Below, one piece after another: positions 47,957-56,431 of a stretch of 64,000 bases of DNA. The stretch lies in assembly GCA_031270065.1 (NCBI GenBank), contig JAISYF010000082.1, positions 1 through 64,000 on the forward strand, written 5' to 3'. The notes beneath the pieces were generated by a model. It ran no database searches. It had not been told where the DNA came from and was given only the letters and a program-made list of their open reading frames with translations. Each line of letters begins with the position of its first letter. Position 1 is the first letter of the stretch. The position numbers and the translations under genes are program-made. Source of the DNA: Prevotellaceae bacterium. GTDB taxonomy: Bacteria > Bacteroidota > Bacteroidia > Bacteroidales > Paludibacteraceae.

Positions 47957-49477
47957 TTACTGATGTTGTTCGCGCAGCAAATCATTAACCGTTTTCACAG
48001 GATTGAAAGTTGCAATCGGCACTTCCACAAAAACTGTATTCCAATCCGACATTGCGCCGTTCCAAAGCCCGGGCAGTTCGAGGGCTTTGAGTTCTTTGCC
48101 GTTTTTCGATTTTGAGGAAATAAAACAAGCGTTATTATCCACATAATCAAGCAGTTGAAATTTTTCGCCTTTGTAATTTTTCAATCCACAAACCAAATCC
48201 ACAGGGTTGAAATGTGTTGCTTTTTCCATCAAATCACACTGACTTTTTTCTGCGATATTTATCTGCGAACTTTCCAAAATTTGCGGCGAAATTGTGCCGT
48301 CAGCATTGAAAACCAAGTAGGGACCGCCGCCCGGCTCACCCTCATTTTTTACCATTCCGCAAACGCGGATTGGACGGTTAAGTTTTTTTTGCAGATAAAC
48401 GATTAATTCACAGCGGTTTAACCCTGAAATATGTGGATTAAAATTATTTAACCTGCTTTCGCAAAATTTAGTAATAATTTGCAATTTTGCATCGGAAATT
48501 TTCTCATTTTCCAACTCTTGCAAATAACCAAAAGCCTGCTGCTGCAAAGCAACAAGCACTCCTGCAATCAATTTTTTGTACTCCACAGTCGGCTCTTTAA
48601 GCCTGTCAGGCACAACATTGTCAATGTTTTTCACAAAAACGATGTCGGCATCTAAATCGTTCAAATTTTCAATCAATGCGCCGTGTCCGCCCGGTCGAAA
48701 AACAATACTGCCGTCTTCTTCTCTAAACGGCTCATTATCAGTGGTTACAGCGATTGTATCGGTACTTTTTTTCTGTTCAGAAAACGAAATTTCAAACCTT
48801 ACGCCGAATTTTTTTTCGTATTTCTTAATATTTTCAAAAAAATGTTTTTCAAATAAGTTTTTATGTTCTGGCGACACTGTAAAATGCAGACACACAACAT
48901 TTTGACCGCCTTTTGCATACAAAACTCCCTCAACTAAATGTTCGAGGAAAGAGGTGCGTTTTTCGTCTTGATAAGAGTGAAAAAGCAAAAGTCCTTTCGG
49001 CAAATTTCCATAATTCAATCCGTTTTCCAAAAGGATTTTTAAAACTCGCCTGTATTCGCCAAATTCAAGCAGTTGGTCAAGGGCGCAACCCGCTTTTTCA
49101 AGGCATTCCCAATCCCATTTTTCATAAAAAGCAAACTTTTCTTTTTCTGTGAAAAACTTTGTAATAAACTCATTATCAGGAGTTTGACTGTTATTGTTTA
49201 AAAATTCAAACAAATCTTTAAACATTCGACTTGCCGCGCCTGATGCGGGAACAAATTTGAGAATTTTGCCCTTGTTTTTGGTTAAATATTCCTCCCAAAC
49301 GGCAATATTGCGCTCTTTTTCCTCGTAGGAAAAGCGCGTAATTCCACTGCCGACTTCCGCCGCTTTTTCGATTTTTAAAAACGGAAATCCATTGCGGAAA
49401 CCCTCTAACTGCCGCTCCGCTACCTGCGCCGATATTCCTTTTGCGCTCAACTGTGCTAAATCTTTTTTTGAAAACAT
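47957..49477 (-). CDS. DUF4301 family protein
   Basis: 506 residues matching the Bacteroidota family DUF4301. N-terminal KDLAQLSAKGISAQVAERQL, then KFVPASGAASRMFKDLFEFL, which resembles a nucleotidyltransferase-like Gly-rich loop, FRPGGHGALIENLNDLDADI and NIDNVVPDRLKEPT. The fold may be of the UDP-sugar pyrophosphorylase kind, but function is unknown. Preceded by a 39-codon ORF on the same predicted transcript. Confidence 0.88.
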   Translation of the reverse strand: MFSKKDLAQLSAKGISAQVAERQLEGFRNGFPFLKIEKAAEVGSGITRFSYEEKERNIAVWEEYLTKNKGKILKFVPASGAASRMFKDLFEFLNNNSQTPDNEFITKFFTEKEKFAFYEKWDWECLEKAGCALDQLLEFGEYRRVLKILLENGLNYGNLPKGLLLFHSYQDEKRTSFLEHLVEGVLYAKGGQNVVCLHFTVSPEHKNLFEKHFFENIKKYEKKFGVRFEISFSEQKKSTDTIAVTTDNEPFREEDGSIVFRPGGHGALIENLNDLDADIVFVKNIDNVVPDRLKEPTVEYKKLIAGVLVALQQQAFGYLQELENEKISDAKLQIITKFCESRLNNFNPHISGLNRCELIVYLQKKLNRPIRVCGMVKNEGEPGGGPYLVFNADGTISPQILESSQINIAEKSQCDLMEKATHFNPVDLVCGLKNYKGEKFQLLDYVDNNACFISSKSKNGKELKALELPGLWNGAMSDWNTVFVEVPIATFNPVKTVNDLLREQHQ

Positions 49478-49482
49478 TTTTT

Positions 49483-49602
49483 CTATGATTTAAGGTTTTT
49501 GTTTTTTACTTTATTACTCCAATGCAACATTTGTTTATCAAAATCAGACAAAAATAATTTGTCCTGAATTTGACGGTACATTTCATTAAAATTAAAATTC
49601 AT
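49483..49602 (-). CDS. Putative 39-residue small protein
   Basis: Not in the ORF track. ATG at 49602, ending five bases before the DUF4301 start: MNFNFNEMYRQIQDKLFLSD... to HWSNKVKNKNLKS. It is the first ORF after a TATCTTTG promoter (49671-49664) and close spacing suggests translational coupling. No homologue recognised; could be a leader peptide. Confidence 0.4.
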   Translation of the reverse strand: MNFNFNEMYRQIQDKLFLSDFDKQMLHWSNKVKNKNLKS

Positions 49603-49663
49603 TTATTACCAGAGTACAGTATAAAAATATATTTTTTCATAAATTTTATATTTTTTCAGAGTG

Positions 49664-49671
49664 CAAAGATA
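49664..49671 (-). promoter_or_regulatory. Promoter -7 box of the small ORF/DUF4301 unit
   Basis: TATCTTTG on the minus strand, 62 bases upstream of the small ORF start. Confidence 0.55.
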
Positions 49672-49804
49672 GTTATTTCTTTTGATAAATTGAAAAAAAA
49701 ATAAAAAATTTGTTTCACAAAAGCGCGAATTTTGTTTATACCCTAATTTCGATGCAAGTTTCTATCATTGTATTCCCTAAATTGACACTGTAGTTTTTTT
49801 TAAA

Positions 49805-50001
49805 CTTTCCCTTATAAATTTATGATAATCCGCAAAGCGACCTATAATTTAATTTGAGAATTTGAATATTTGAATATTTTGGGATTTTAATTTCAAATTC
49901 TCAAATTGAATTTTGAATTTTGAATTTTCAAATCCTCAAATTTTCAAATTTTCAAATTAATTATTATTTGTGTATAATTGAAAATTTTATGCTATCTTTG
50001 G
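49805..50001 (+). promoter_or_regulatory. Composite element: 40-bp block, palindromic repeat and promoter module copy 4
   Basis: Order: block TTTCCCTTATAAATTTATGA...GACCTATA (49805-49846), palindrome-family repeat R6 (49849-49962), then promoter module TTTGTGTATAATTGAAAATT with -7 box TATCTTTG (49994-50001). The same order and orientation recurs on the minus strand at 59181-58851. Confidence 0.7.
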
Positions 50002-50061
50002 GAGTTGAATTTAACGTAAAAAAAATATATAAAAAATATTGCACAATCCAAAAATTATCTG

Positions 50062-50069
50062 TACCTTTG
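50062..50069 (+). promoter_or_regulatory. Second promoter of the rpsH operon
   Basis: TACCTTTG followed by CAG, flanked by complementary arms TTGCACAATCC (50039) and GGAATTGTGCA (50083). It lies about 195 bases before the rpsH ATG, leaving a long AT-rich leader. Confidence 0.55.
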
Positions 50070-50265
50070 CAGCCGTTTTTTGAGGAATTGTGCATAAAAA
50101 GTTTTTTTTTGTTGTAACTATTTGTAAATCAAACAATTAAATATTACTCAAAAAACGCAAAAAAATGAATTATTTTAATTAATAATTTATAATTCATAAT
50201 TAAAAAAAATTGGTATTAACTAAATATTGTCCTGTGAAAAATCGGGATTAATTAAAATTAATTTT

Positions 50266-50661
50266 ATGACAGACCCTATTGCAGATTATTTAACAAGAGT
50301 AAGGAATGCAATCAGCGCAAAACACCGCGTTGTGGAAATTCCCGCCTCCAACCTCAAAAAAGAAATTACTAAAGTTCTTTTTGAGAAGGGCTACATCTTG
50401 AATTACAAATTCATTGATGAAGGACCCCAGGGCAGCATCAAGATTGCCTTGAAATACGACCCCATTAACAAAGTTAATGCGATAAAGAAAATTATCAGAG
50501 TTTCGACTCCGGGTTTGCGCAGATACGTTGGCTACAAAGATATGCCCCGCGTACTGAATGGTTTAGGTATTGCCGTTCTTTCAACTTCAAAAGGCGTGAT
50601 GACCGACAAAGAGGCTCGCGTTCAGATGGTTGGCGGCGAAGTTTTATGTTACATTTATTAA
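50266..50661 (+). CDS. rpsH: 30S ribosomal protein S8
   Basis: Binds the central domain of 16S rRNA; in other bacteria it also represses the spc operon. 131 residues from MTDPIADYLTRVRNAISAKH (the 13 upstream codons in the track are not part of S8). C-terminal signature VLNGLGIAVLSTSKGVMTDK. It is the first gene of the cluster; in most genomes rplN-rplX-rplE-rpsN precede it on the same transcript, but here it follows promoters and repeats. Confidence 0.97.
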   Translation: MTDPIADYLTRVRNAISAKHRVVEIPASNLKKEITKVLFEKGYILNYKFIDEGPQGSIKIALKYDPINKVNAIKKIIRVSTPGLRRYVGYKDMPRVLNGLGIAVLSTSKGVMTDKEARVQMVGGEVLCYIY

Positions 50662-50679
50662 AATAAGGAGGAAAGTATT

Positions 50680-51231
50680 ATGTCAAGAATTGGGAAATTA
50701 CCTATAAACATTCCTTCGGGTGTAACAGTAAGCGTTGAAAACAACCTCGTAACTGTAAAAGGCGCGAAGGGCGAACTTCAACAGAAATTAGCAGACAACC
50801 TTACAGTAAAGGTTGAAAACGGCGTTTTTACAATAGAACGCCCTGACGACACGCCAACCAACCGCGCAATGCACGGACTTTACCGCGCTTTGGTGCAAAA
50901 TATGGTTACAGGCGTTAGCGAGGGTTATACAAAAATTCTCGAACTTGTGGGCGTTGGTTACCGCGCCTCGAATGACGGACAAGTGCTTGAACTTTCTCTC
51001 GGCTACACTCACAACATCTTTTTGCAGTTGCCCAAAGAAGTTCAGGTGCAGACAAAGAGCGAGCGCAACCAAAATCCTATTATCATTCTCGAAAGCGCAG
51101 ACAAGCAACTTATAGGACAAGTATGCGCAAAAATTCGTTCTTTCCGCAAACCTGAGCCGTACAAAGGTAAGGGTGTAAGATTTAAAGGCGAAATTGTACG
51201 CAAAAAAGCAGGTAAAACAGCAGGTAAATAA
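50680..51231 (+). CDS. rplF: 50S ribosomal protein L6
   Basis: 183 residues with the two alpha/beta repeats of L6; SRIGKLPINIPSGVTVSVEN at the start and the signature KPEPYKGKGVRFKGEIVRKK near the end. Eighteen bases after rpsH. The start is preceded by AAGGAGG, a strong Shine-Dalgarno sequence that is rare in this window. Confidence 0.97.
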   Translation: MSRIGKLPINIPSGVTVSVENNLVTVKGAKGELQQKLADNLTVKVENGVFTIERPDDTPTNRAMHGLYRALVQNMVTGVSEGYTKILELVGVGYRASNDGQVLELSLGYTHNIFLQLPKEVQVQTKSERNQNPIIILESADKQLIGQVCAKIRSFRKPEPYKGKGVRFKGEIVRKKAGKTAGK

Positions 51232-51252
51232 TTAAAAAAAAAGTAGAAAATT

Positions 51253-51597
51253 ATGATAGGAAAAAAAGAAAGACGCGCAAAAATTAAAGCGCATATTCGC
51301 AGCAGAATATCAGGTACAGCAGAAAAACCTCGTTTGACGGTTTTTCGCAGCAACTCGCAAATCTATGCTCAAATCATAGACGATGTTGCAGGAACAACTT
51401 TGGCATCTGCCTCTTCTTTGGTAATCAAAGATAAGATTACTAAAAAGGAACAGGCTGCAAAAGTTGGCGAGTTCATAGCCAAGTCGGCTCAAGAGGCTGG
51501 CGTTCAGGCGGTAGTTTTCGACCGTAACGGTTATTTGTATCACGGCAGAGTTAAGGAATTAGCCGAAGCCGCTCGTAAAAACGGTTTAAATTTTTAA
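51253..51597 (+). CDS. rplR: 50S ribosomal protein L18
   Basis: 114 residues; binds 5S rRNA. Basic N-terminus [20 protein letters not shown] and [18 protein letters not shown] are typical, ending [16 protein letters not shown]. No Shine-Dalgarno; 21 bases after rplF. Confidence 0.97.
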   Translation: MIGKKERRAKIKAHIRSRISGTAEKPRLTVFRSNSQIYAQIIDDVAGTTLASASSLVIKDKITKKEQAAKVGEFIAKSAQEAGVQAVVFDRNGYLYHGRVKELAEAARKNGLNF

Positions 51598-51603
51598 AAA
51601 ATT

Positions 51604-52122
51604 ATGGCAGAAATTAAAAACAGATTAAAGATTGCAGGCGATATTGAACTGCAAGAAAGATTAGTTGCTGTAAATCGCGTTACAAAAGTTACCAAAGGAG
51701 GACGCGCATTCACTTTCGCCGCTATCGTAGTGGTTGGAAATGGAAAGGGCGTTGTAGGTTGGGGACTCGGCAAAGCGGGCGAGGCAATCACAGCCATTCA
51801 AAAAGGTACTGACGCTGCAAGAAAAAATTTGATTAAAGTGCCTGTGTTTAAAGGAACTATTCCACACGAACAGTTGGCGCATTTCGGCGGCGCAAGAATT
51901 TACTTGCAGCCTGCATCTCACGGTACGGGAGTAAAAGCAGGAGGTGCTATGCGTGCTGTGCTTGAAAGCGTAGGCATTACAGACGTTTTGGCTAAATCAA
52001 AAGGCAGTTCAAATCCGCACAATCTTGTAAAGGCTACTTTCCTTGCATTGAGCGAGTTGCGCGACCCATTGACAGTGGCTCAAAACCGCGGAGTTTCAGT
52101 TTCAAAAGTGTTCAACGGATAA
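51604..52122 (+). CDS. rpsE: 30S ribosomal protein S5
   Basis: 172 residues with the S5 signature [20 protein letters not shown] followed by [17 protein letters not shown], then the C-terminal [19 protein letters not shown]. Involved in decoding accuracy and helicase activity of the small subunit. Six bases after rplR. Confidence 0.97.
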   Translation: MAEIKNRLKIAGDIELQERLVAVNRVTKVTKGGRAFTFAAIVVVGNGKGVVGWGLGKAGEAITAIQKGTDAARKNLIKVPVFKGTIPHEQLAHFGGARIYLQPASHGTGVKAGGAMRAVLESVGITDVLAKSKGSSNPHNLVKATFLALSELRDPLTVAQNRGVSVSKVFNG

Positions 52123-52200
52123 GAATTTGAAAATTTGAAAATTTGAAAATTTTGGCAAACACCTAATCTTCAAATATTCAAATTATCAAATCTTCAAATT
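52123..52200. repeat. Palindrome-family repeat within the spc operon (R11)
   Basis: AATTTGAAAATTTGAAAATT on the left and CTTCAAATATTCAAATTATC on the right around a GGCAAACACC centre, inserted between rpsE and rpmD, genes that are normally almost contiguous. Confidence 0.75.
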
Positions 52201-52216
52201 AAAAAAGGAGGATTAT

Positions 52217-52396
52217 ATGTCAAAAATAAAAATTCAACAGGTAAAAAGTAGAATTAAATGTCCTGGTGTGCAAAAACGCACTCTTGACGCGCTTGGTTTG
52301 CATAAAATGCACCAAATTGTAGAACACGAAAATACGCCTAATATTTTGGGTATGGTAAAAACCGTTCATCATTTAGTAAAGGTAACTGAGGCGTAA
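52217..52396 (+). CDS. rpmD: 50S ribosomal protein L30
   Basis: 59 residues, too short for the ORF track. Reads MSKIKIQQVKSRIKCPGVQK, then RTLDALGLHKMHQIVEHENT and ends GMVKTVHHLVKVTEA, the standard L30 pattern. The start is preceded by a strong AAGGAGG Shine-Dalgarno seven bases upstream. Position between rpsE and rplO is canonical. Confidence 0.96.
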   Translation: MSKIKIQQVKSRIKCPGVQKRTLDALGLHKMHQIVEHENTPNILGMVKTVHHLVKVTEA

Positions 52397-52513
52397 AATT
52401 TTTAGTTAAAAAATTAAAAATTAAAAAAATTGTAAAATTAGAGAAATTCTCAACTTTTAGTTTTTAGTTTTTAACTAAAAAAATTATTAACTTAAAAAAA
52501 AATTAAAGTAAAA
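52397..52513. repeat. AT-rich inverted repeat between rpmD and rplO
   Basis: TTTTTAGTTAAAAAATTAAA on the left and TTTTAGTTTTTAACTAAAAA on the right can pair. No palindrome-family words of the CAAAT type. May stabilise or partly terminate the transcript. Confidence 0.5.
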
Positions 52514-52966
52514 ATGAATTTAAGTAATATCAAACCCGCAGAAGGTTCTGTAAGAACGAACAAAAGACTTGGTCGCGGCACTGGCTCAGGCAAAGGCGGC
52601 ACATCAACTCGCGGACACAAAGGTGCAAAATCACGCTCAGGTTATTCACGCAAAATCGGTTTTGAAGGCGGTCAAATGCCGCTGCAACGCCGTTTGCCGA
52701 AATTTGGTTTTAATCCAGTTTCAAGAGTGGAATACAAGGGCATCAACCTTTTTGCAATTCAACAACTTGCTGAAAATAAAAACCTTAGCGAAATCACAGT
52801 GCAAATTATGATTGACGCAGGTATTATCAACAAAAAGCAACTTGTAAAAATTCTTGCAAAAGGGGAAATTAAAAACAAACTTTCTGTTGAGGCTCACGCA
52901 TTTTCAAAAACTGCTCAGGTAGCGATTGAAGCGGCAGGCGGTAGCGTAAAGGTTGTAAAAAAATAA
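52514..52966 (+). CDS. rplO: 50S ribosomal protein L15
   Basis: 150 residues. Gly/Arg-rich N-terminal extension ([20 protein letters not shown], then [20 protein letters not shown]) that threads into the 50S core, followed by the globular domain ending [20 protein letters not shown]. Canonical position before secY. Confidence 0.97.
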   Translation: MNLSNIKPAEGSVRTNKRLGRGTGSGKGGTSTRGHKGAKSRSGYSRKIGFEGGQMPLQRRLPKFGFNPVSRVEYKGINLFAIQQLAENKNLSEITVQIMIDAGIINKKQLVKILAKGEIKNKLSVEAHAFSKTAQVAIEAAGGSVKVVKK

Positions 52967-52968
52967 AA

Positions 52969-53065
52969 AATTTGAAAATTTGAAAATTTGAAAATTCGGG
53001 CTATCCCAATCATCAAATATTCAAATATTCAAATTATCAAATCATTCAAATTATCAAATCAAAAA
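52969..53065. repeat. Palindrome-family repeat between rplO and secY (R12)
   Basis: AATTTGAAAATTTGAAAATT then a CGGGCTATCCC centre and ATCAAATATTCAAATATTCA words, ending four bases before the secY start. Confidence 0.75.
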
Positions 53066-53069
53066 AAAT

Positions 53070-54425
53070 ATGAATATTTTTGAAAAATGGATTGATAAAA
53101 TAAAAAACGGCACACTCGGCAATATATGGAAAATTGAGGACTTGCGCACGAAAATTGGAGTAACAATTTTGTTTATTCTAATCTATCGTTTCGGTTCGTT
53201 TATCGTACTTCCAGGCATTGACCCGAGTGCACTCGCCAACCTGAAAAATCAAACTTCGGGCGGTTTGCTCGCATTGCTTGATATGTTTTCGGGCGGCGCG
53301 TTTTCCAACGCATCAATATTTGCATTGGGAATTATGCCGTACATCTCTGCCTCTATCGTAGTGCAGTTGCTCGGTATAGCAGTGCCGTATTTCCAAAAAA
53401 TGCAGCGCGAAGGCGAAAGCGGACGCAGAAGGCTAAACCAAATTACGCGCTATCTTACAGTGGCGATTTTGCTTGTGCAAGGTCCCTCGTATCTGGTTAA
53501 TCTCAAATACCAGTTGCAAGGTGCTGTACAAATGGACTTTTGGTTTAACATCTCTTCGACCATTATTCTTTGCGCAGGCTCAATGTTTGTAATGTGGCTC
53601 GGCGAAAGAATGACCGACAAAGGCATCGGCAACGGTATCTCTATGCTTATTATGATTGGTATTATTGCACGTTTTCCAAGTGCAGTTACGCAGGAACTTG
53701 TCAATAAAACATCAGAAAACGGTACGGGCGGTCTTGTAATGTTCCTTGTTGAAGTTGTGATTTTCCTTGTTGTAATCGGTTTCGCAATTTTGCTTGTGCA
53801 GGGAACTCGAAAAATTCCCGTACAATATGCAAAGCGTGTTGTCGGCAACAAGCAATACGGCGGTGTGCGCCAATATTTGCCTCTCAAAGTTAATGCTGCG
53901 GGCGTTATGCCTATCATTTTTGCACAAGCGATTATGATGGTGCCTGTGATGTTCGCTTTCGGCAGCGAAAGAGGTGCATTTATGAACGCAATAATTGATA
54001 CAACAGGTTTCTGGCATAATTTTATTCTTGCAATATTTATCATTGCTTTTACCTATTTTTACACCGCAATCACGTTTAATCCTACGCAAATGGCGGAGGA
54101 AATGAAACGTAACAACGGATTTATTCCTGGCGTAAAACCGGGCAAGCAAACAGCGGAATATATTGATACGATAATGTCGAGGGTTGTACTTCCCGGTTCA
54201 ATTTTTCTGGCAATAATCGCAATTTTGCCCGCTATTGCAATGCTTTTCAATATAACGACAGGTTTTTCGCAATTTTTTGGCGGAACATCATTGTTGATTT
54301 TGGTAGGCGTTGTGCTTGACACCTTGCAACAAATCGAAAGCCATCTTTTGATGCGCCACTATGACGGCTTGCTCAAATCGGGCGGACGCATAAAAGGTCG
54401 CAGTGGTTCGATTGCAGCATATTAG
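53070..54425 (+). CDS. secY: Protein translocase channel subunit SecY
   Basis: Core of the SecYEG channel, inner membrane, 451 residues with ten predicted membrane helices. Signature 1 GIDPSALANLKNQTSGGLLA is followed by the plug-region FSGGAFSNASIFALGIMPYI; cytoplasmic loops carry RRRLNQITRYLTVAIL and RRIPVQYAKR-like TRKIPVQYAKRVVGNKQYGG; the C-terminal helix ends SHLLMRHYDGLLKSGG. Last gene of this ribosomal cluster: map, infA and rpsM, which usually follow, are absent and a terminator comes next. Confidence 0.97.
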   Translation: MNIFEKWIDKIKNGTLGNIWKIEDLRTKIGVTILFILIYRFGSFIVLPGIDPSALANLKNQTSGGLLALLDMFSGGAFSNASIFALGIMPYISASIVVQLLGIAVPYFQKMQREGESGRRRLNQITRYLTVAILLVQGPSYLVNLKYQLQGAVQMDFWFNISSTIILCAGSMFVMWLGERMTDKGIGNGISMLIMIGIIARFPSAVTQELVNKTSENGTGGLVMFLVEVVIFLVVIGFAILLVQGTRKIPVQYAKRVVGNKQYGGVRQYLPLKVNAAGVMPIIFAQAIMMVPVMFAFGSERGAFMNAIIDTTGFWHNFILAIFIIAFTYFYTAITFNPTQMAEEMKRNNGFIPGVKPGKQTAEYIDTIMSRVVLPGSIFLAIIAILPAIAMLFNITTGFSQFFGGTSLLILVGVVLDTLQQIESHLLMRHYDGLLKSGGRIKGRSGSIAAY

Positions 54426-54452
54426 TTTTATAAAAAAAAAGTTTCATTAATA

Positions 54453-54487
54453 GAAATCCCTGTGCCGTGAGGCAAGGGGATTTTTTG
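54453..54487 (+). terminator. Intrinsic terminator after secY
   Basis: AAATCCCTGTGCC-gtga-GGCAAGGGGATTTTTT stem with a terminal T-run, 30 bases after the secY stop. Confidence 0.85.
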
Positions 54488-54532
54488 TTAAAAAAAATCT
54501 GAAAATACTTTTGTTTCTCCGAAAAAAATGAG

Positions 54533-54540
54533 TAATTTTG
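54533..54540 (+). promoter_or_regulatory. Promoter -7 box of polyprenyl synthase gene
   Basis: TAATTTTG, 38 bases before the preferred ATG at 54579. Confidence 0.5.
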
Positions 54541-54578
54541 TGCTGTTTTAACAAAAGAATGTGTCAGTGTATCAAATA

Positions 54579-55532
54579 ATGAATAATTTTGAAACAGTTT
54601 TACAGTCAATAAATTGGAATACAGAACCGATAAACCTCTATAAACCAATAGATTACACACTAAAAAGTGGTGGAAAAAGGTTGCGTCCAATGCTTGTGCA
54701 ACTCGCTTGCCAACTCTTTGAAAAAAAGACGGAAAGCGCAGAAAATGCAGCGGCGGCAATCGAAATTTTCCATAATTTTACACTTTTGCACGACGATATA
54801 ATGGACAATTCGCCCACGCGGCGCAATCGGGAAACAGTGCATAAGAAGTGGAACGCCAACACTGCGATACTTTCAGGCGATGCGATGATGATAAAAAGTT
54901 ATGAATTTTTGGCAAAAATTCCGCAAAAATATTGGGGCGAAGTCTTTCCTGTTTTTACCAAAACCGCGCTTGAAGTGTGCGAAGGACAGCAGTATGATAT
55001 GGATTTTGAAACGGCAAAAGAGGTTTCACTGACGCAATATTTTGAAATGATTAGATTGAAAACGGCGGCACTGTTGGCTTGTTCATTGAAAATTGGGGCA
55101 ATTTTGGCAGACGCGCCGAAAAAAGACGCGGATTTGTTGTACGATTTTGGAATTGCACTCGGAATTGCGTTTCAGTTGAAAGACGACTATCTTGACGCTT
55201 TCGGCGATGAAAAAACGCTCGGAAAACGTATTGGAGGCGATATTTTATGCAAAAAAAAGACGTTTTTGTTGCTTTCCGCGATAGAAAAATCAGAAGACGA
55301 CATTAACAATCTTTTGCAAATTACAATAGGTTCAAAATTTATTACAGACGAGAAAAAAATTTCTGTTATCACAAATATTTTCAAAAAAATTGATATGCCA
55401 AAAATTTGCGAAACAGAAATTGAAAAATATTGCCAAAAAGCAATAAATTGTTTAGAAAAAATTGAAGTAAAAAACGAAAAAAAAACAGATTTAAAAGATT
55501 TAGTAGAAAAATTGCAGGTAAGAATTAATTAA
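54579..55532 (+). CDS. Polyprenyl diphosphate synthase (FPP/GGPP synthase type)
   Basis: Chain elongation of isoprenoid diphosphates, cytoplasmic. 317 residues from the ATG at 54579; the track uses a GTG six codons earlier. Trans-prenyltransferase motifs: LKSGGKRLRPMLVQLA, the first Asp-rich motif TLLHDDIMDNSPTRRNRETV and the second FQLKDDYLDAFGDEKTLGKR. Chain length of the product cannot be fixed from the residues before the first motif (IEIFHNFTLLHDD), but the short DDxxD form suggests C15-C20. Own promoter after the secY terminator. Confidence 0.9.
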   Translation: MNNFETVLQSINWNTEPINLYKPIDYTLKSGGKRLRPMLVQLACQLFEKKTESAENAAAAIEIFHNFTLLHDDIMDNSPTRRNRETVHKKWNANTAILSGDAMMIKSYEFLAKIPQKYWGEVFPVFTKTALEVCEGQQYDMDFETAKEVSLTQYFEMIRLKTAALLACSLKIGAILADAPKKDADLLYDFGIALGIAFQLKDDYLDAFGDEKTLGKRIGGDILCKKKTFLLLSAIEKSEDDINNLLQITIGSKFITDEKKISVITNIFKKIDMPKICETEIEKYCQKAINCLEKIEVKNEKKTDLKDLVEKLQVRIN

Positions 55533-55637
55533 AAATTAAAATAGAAAAAATATGTAAAATATTAGCCCAAATAACACTGACAACAAAGAACTAACTAAAC
55601 TTTTTATTCTTTATACTTAATTCTTAATTTTAAAAAA

Positions 55638-56399
55638 ATGCCTTATCGAAAATTGCCAAAAACCGACCAAGCAAGAGTCAGAACATTGAAAACCGTTTTA
55701 AATCTTGAAACGATGTACCGTTTTCACAATGTTCCGCTTTCTTATGAACTTTTGACTAAGGCAAAGACGCAACTTCCGCTTTTTGAACACCATCAAAATC
55801 TCTATAATCAGGCTTACGAACATTATCAGAAAAATAATGCAAATTACCGCGTAATCGTCAATGCTGCAAGGCTTTACATATCGCACTTTATTCAAATTTT
55901 CAATATGGCGGTTACCCGAGGCGAGTTTAAAAAAGAACATAGAAGTTTTTATAAATTACAGGTAGAAAATGGTAATTTGCCAGATTTGTCAAACGATGAA
56001 AGTTTGCTTGAATGGGGAAAAAATCTGATTGACGGCGAAATGCAACGTGTCCGCACTTGCGGTATGCCAATGACAAACCCTACAAGTGCAAACCTGCGGG
56101 TACATTACGAACGTTTCAAAGAAACACGCACAGAGCAGCAATACAGGTTTGCTGCAATGCAGAGGACAAGAGAAAAGTTTAATCTTGAACGAGCGAAAAC
56201 AGATATTTTGATAAAGGAAATTTGGGATTATATTGAGAATTTTTTTAACGAACTTCCACCAGAACAAAAAATTGAGGAATGCACAAAATGCGGCGTAATT
56301 TATTATTACCGCAACTCCGAAAACGAGGAGGAATTTGACGGGGAAACAATAGAAAACAACATTATTATAAAAGAAAATAAAACGGTTAAAAAAAAATGA
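55638..56399 (+). CDS. Conserved Bacteroidales hypothetical protein
   Basis: 253 residues beginning MPYRKLPKTDQARVRTLKTV, a start I recognise from a Bacteroidales-specific family of unknown function. Mostly helical, with an Asn-rich NANYRVIVNAARLYISHFIQ, and near the C-terminus a CxxC motif in IEECTKCGVIYYY. No signal peptide or membrane segment. The C-terminal tail is acidic then Lys-rich. A 105-base gap to the preceding gene shows no clear promoter. Confidence 0.65.
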   Translation: MPYRKLPKTDQARVRTLKTVLNLETMYRFHNVPLSYELLTKAKTQLPLFEHHQNLYNQAYEHYQKNNANYRVIVNAARLYISHFIQIFNMAVTRGEFKKEHRSFYKLQVENGNLPDLSNDESLLEWGKNLIDGEMQRVRTCGMPMTNPTSANLRVHYERFKETRTEQQYRFAAMQRTREKFNLERAKTDILIKEIWDYIENFFNELPPEQKIEECTKCGVIYYYRNSENEEEFDGETIENNIIIKENKTVKKK

Positions 56400-56431
56400 A
56401 TTACCGTTTGATGATTAAGCAATGTTAAAAT

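Noticed and set aside
49920-50117. 65-residue ORF upstream of rpsH
   Set aside because: Lies across repeat R6, promoter module 4 and the second promoter; spurious.
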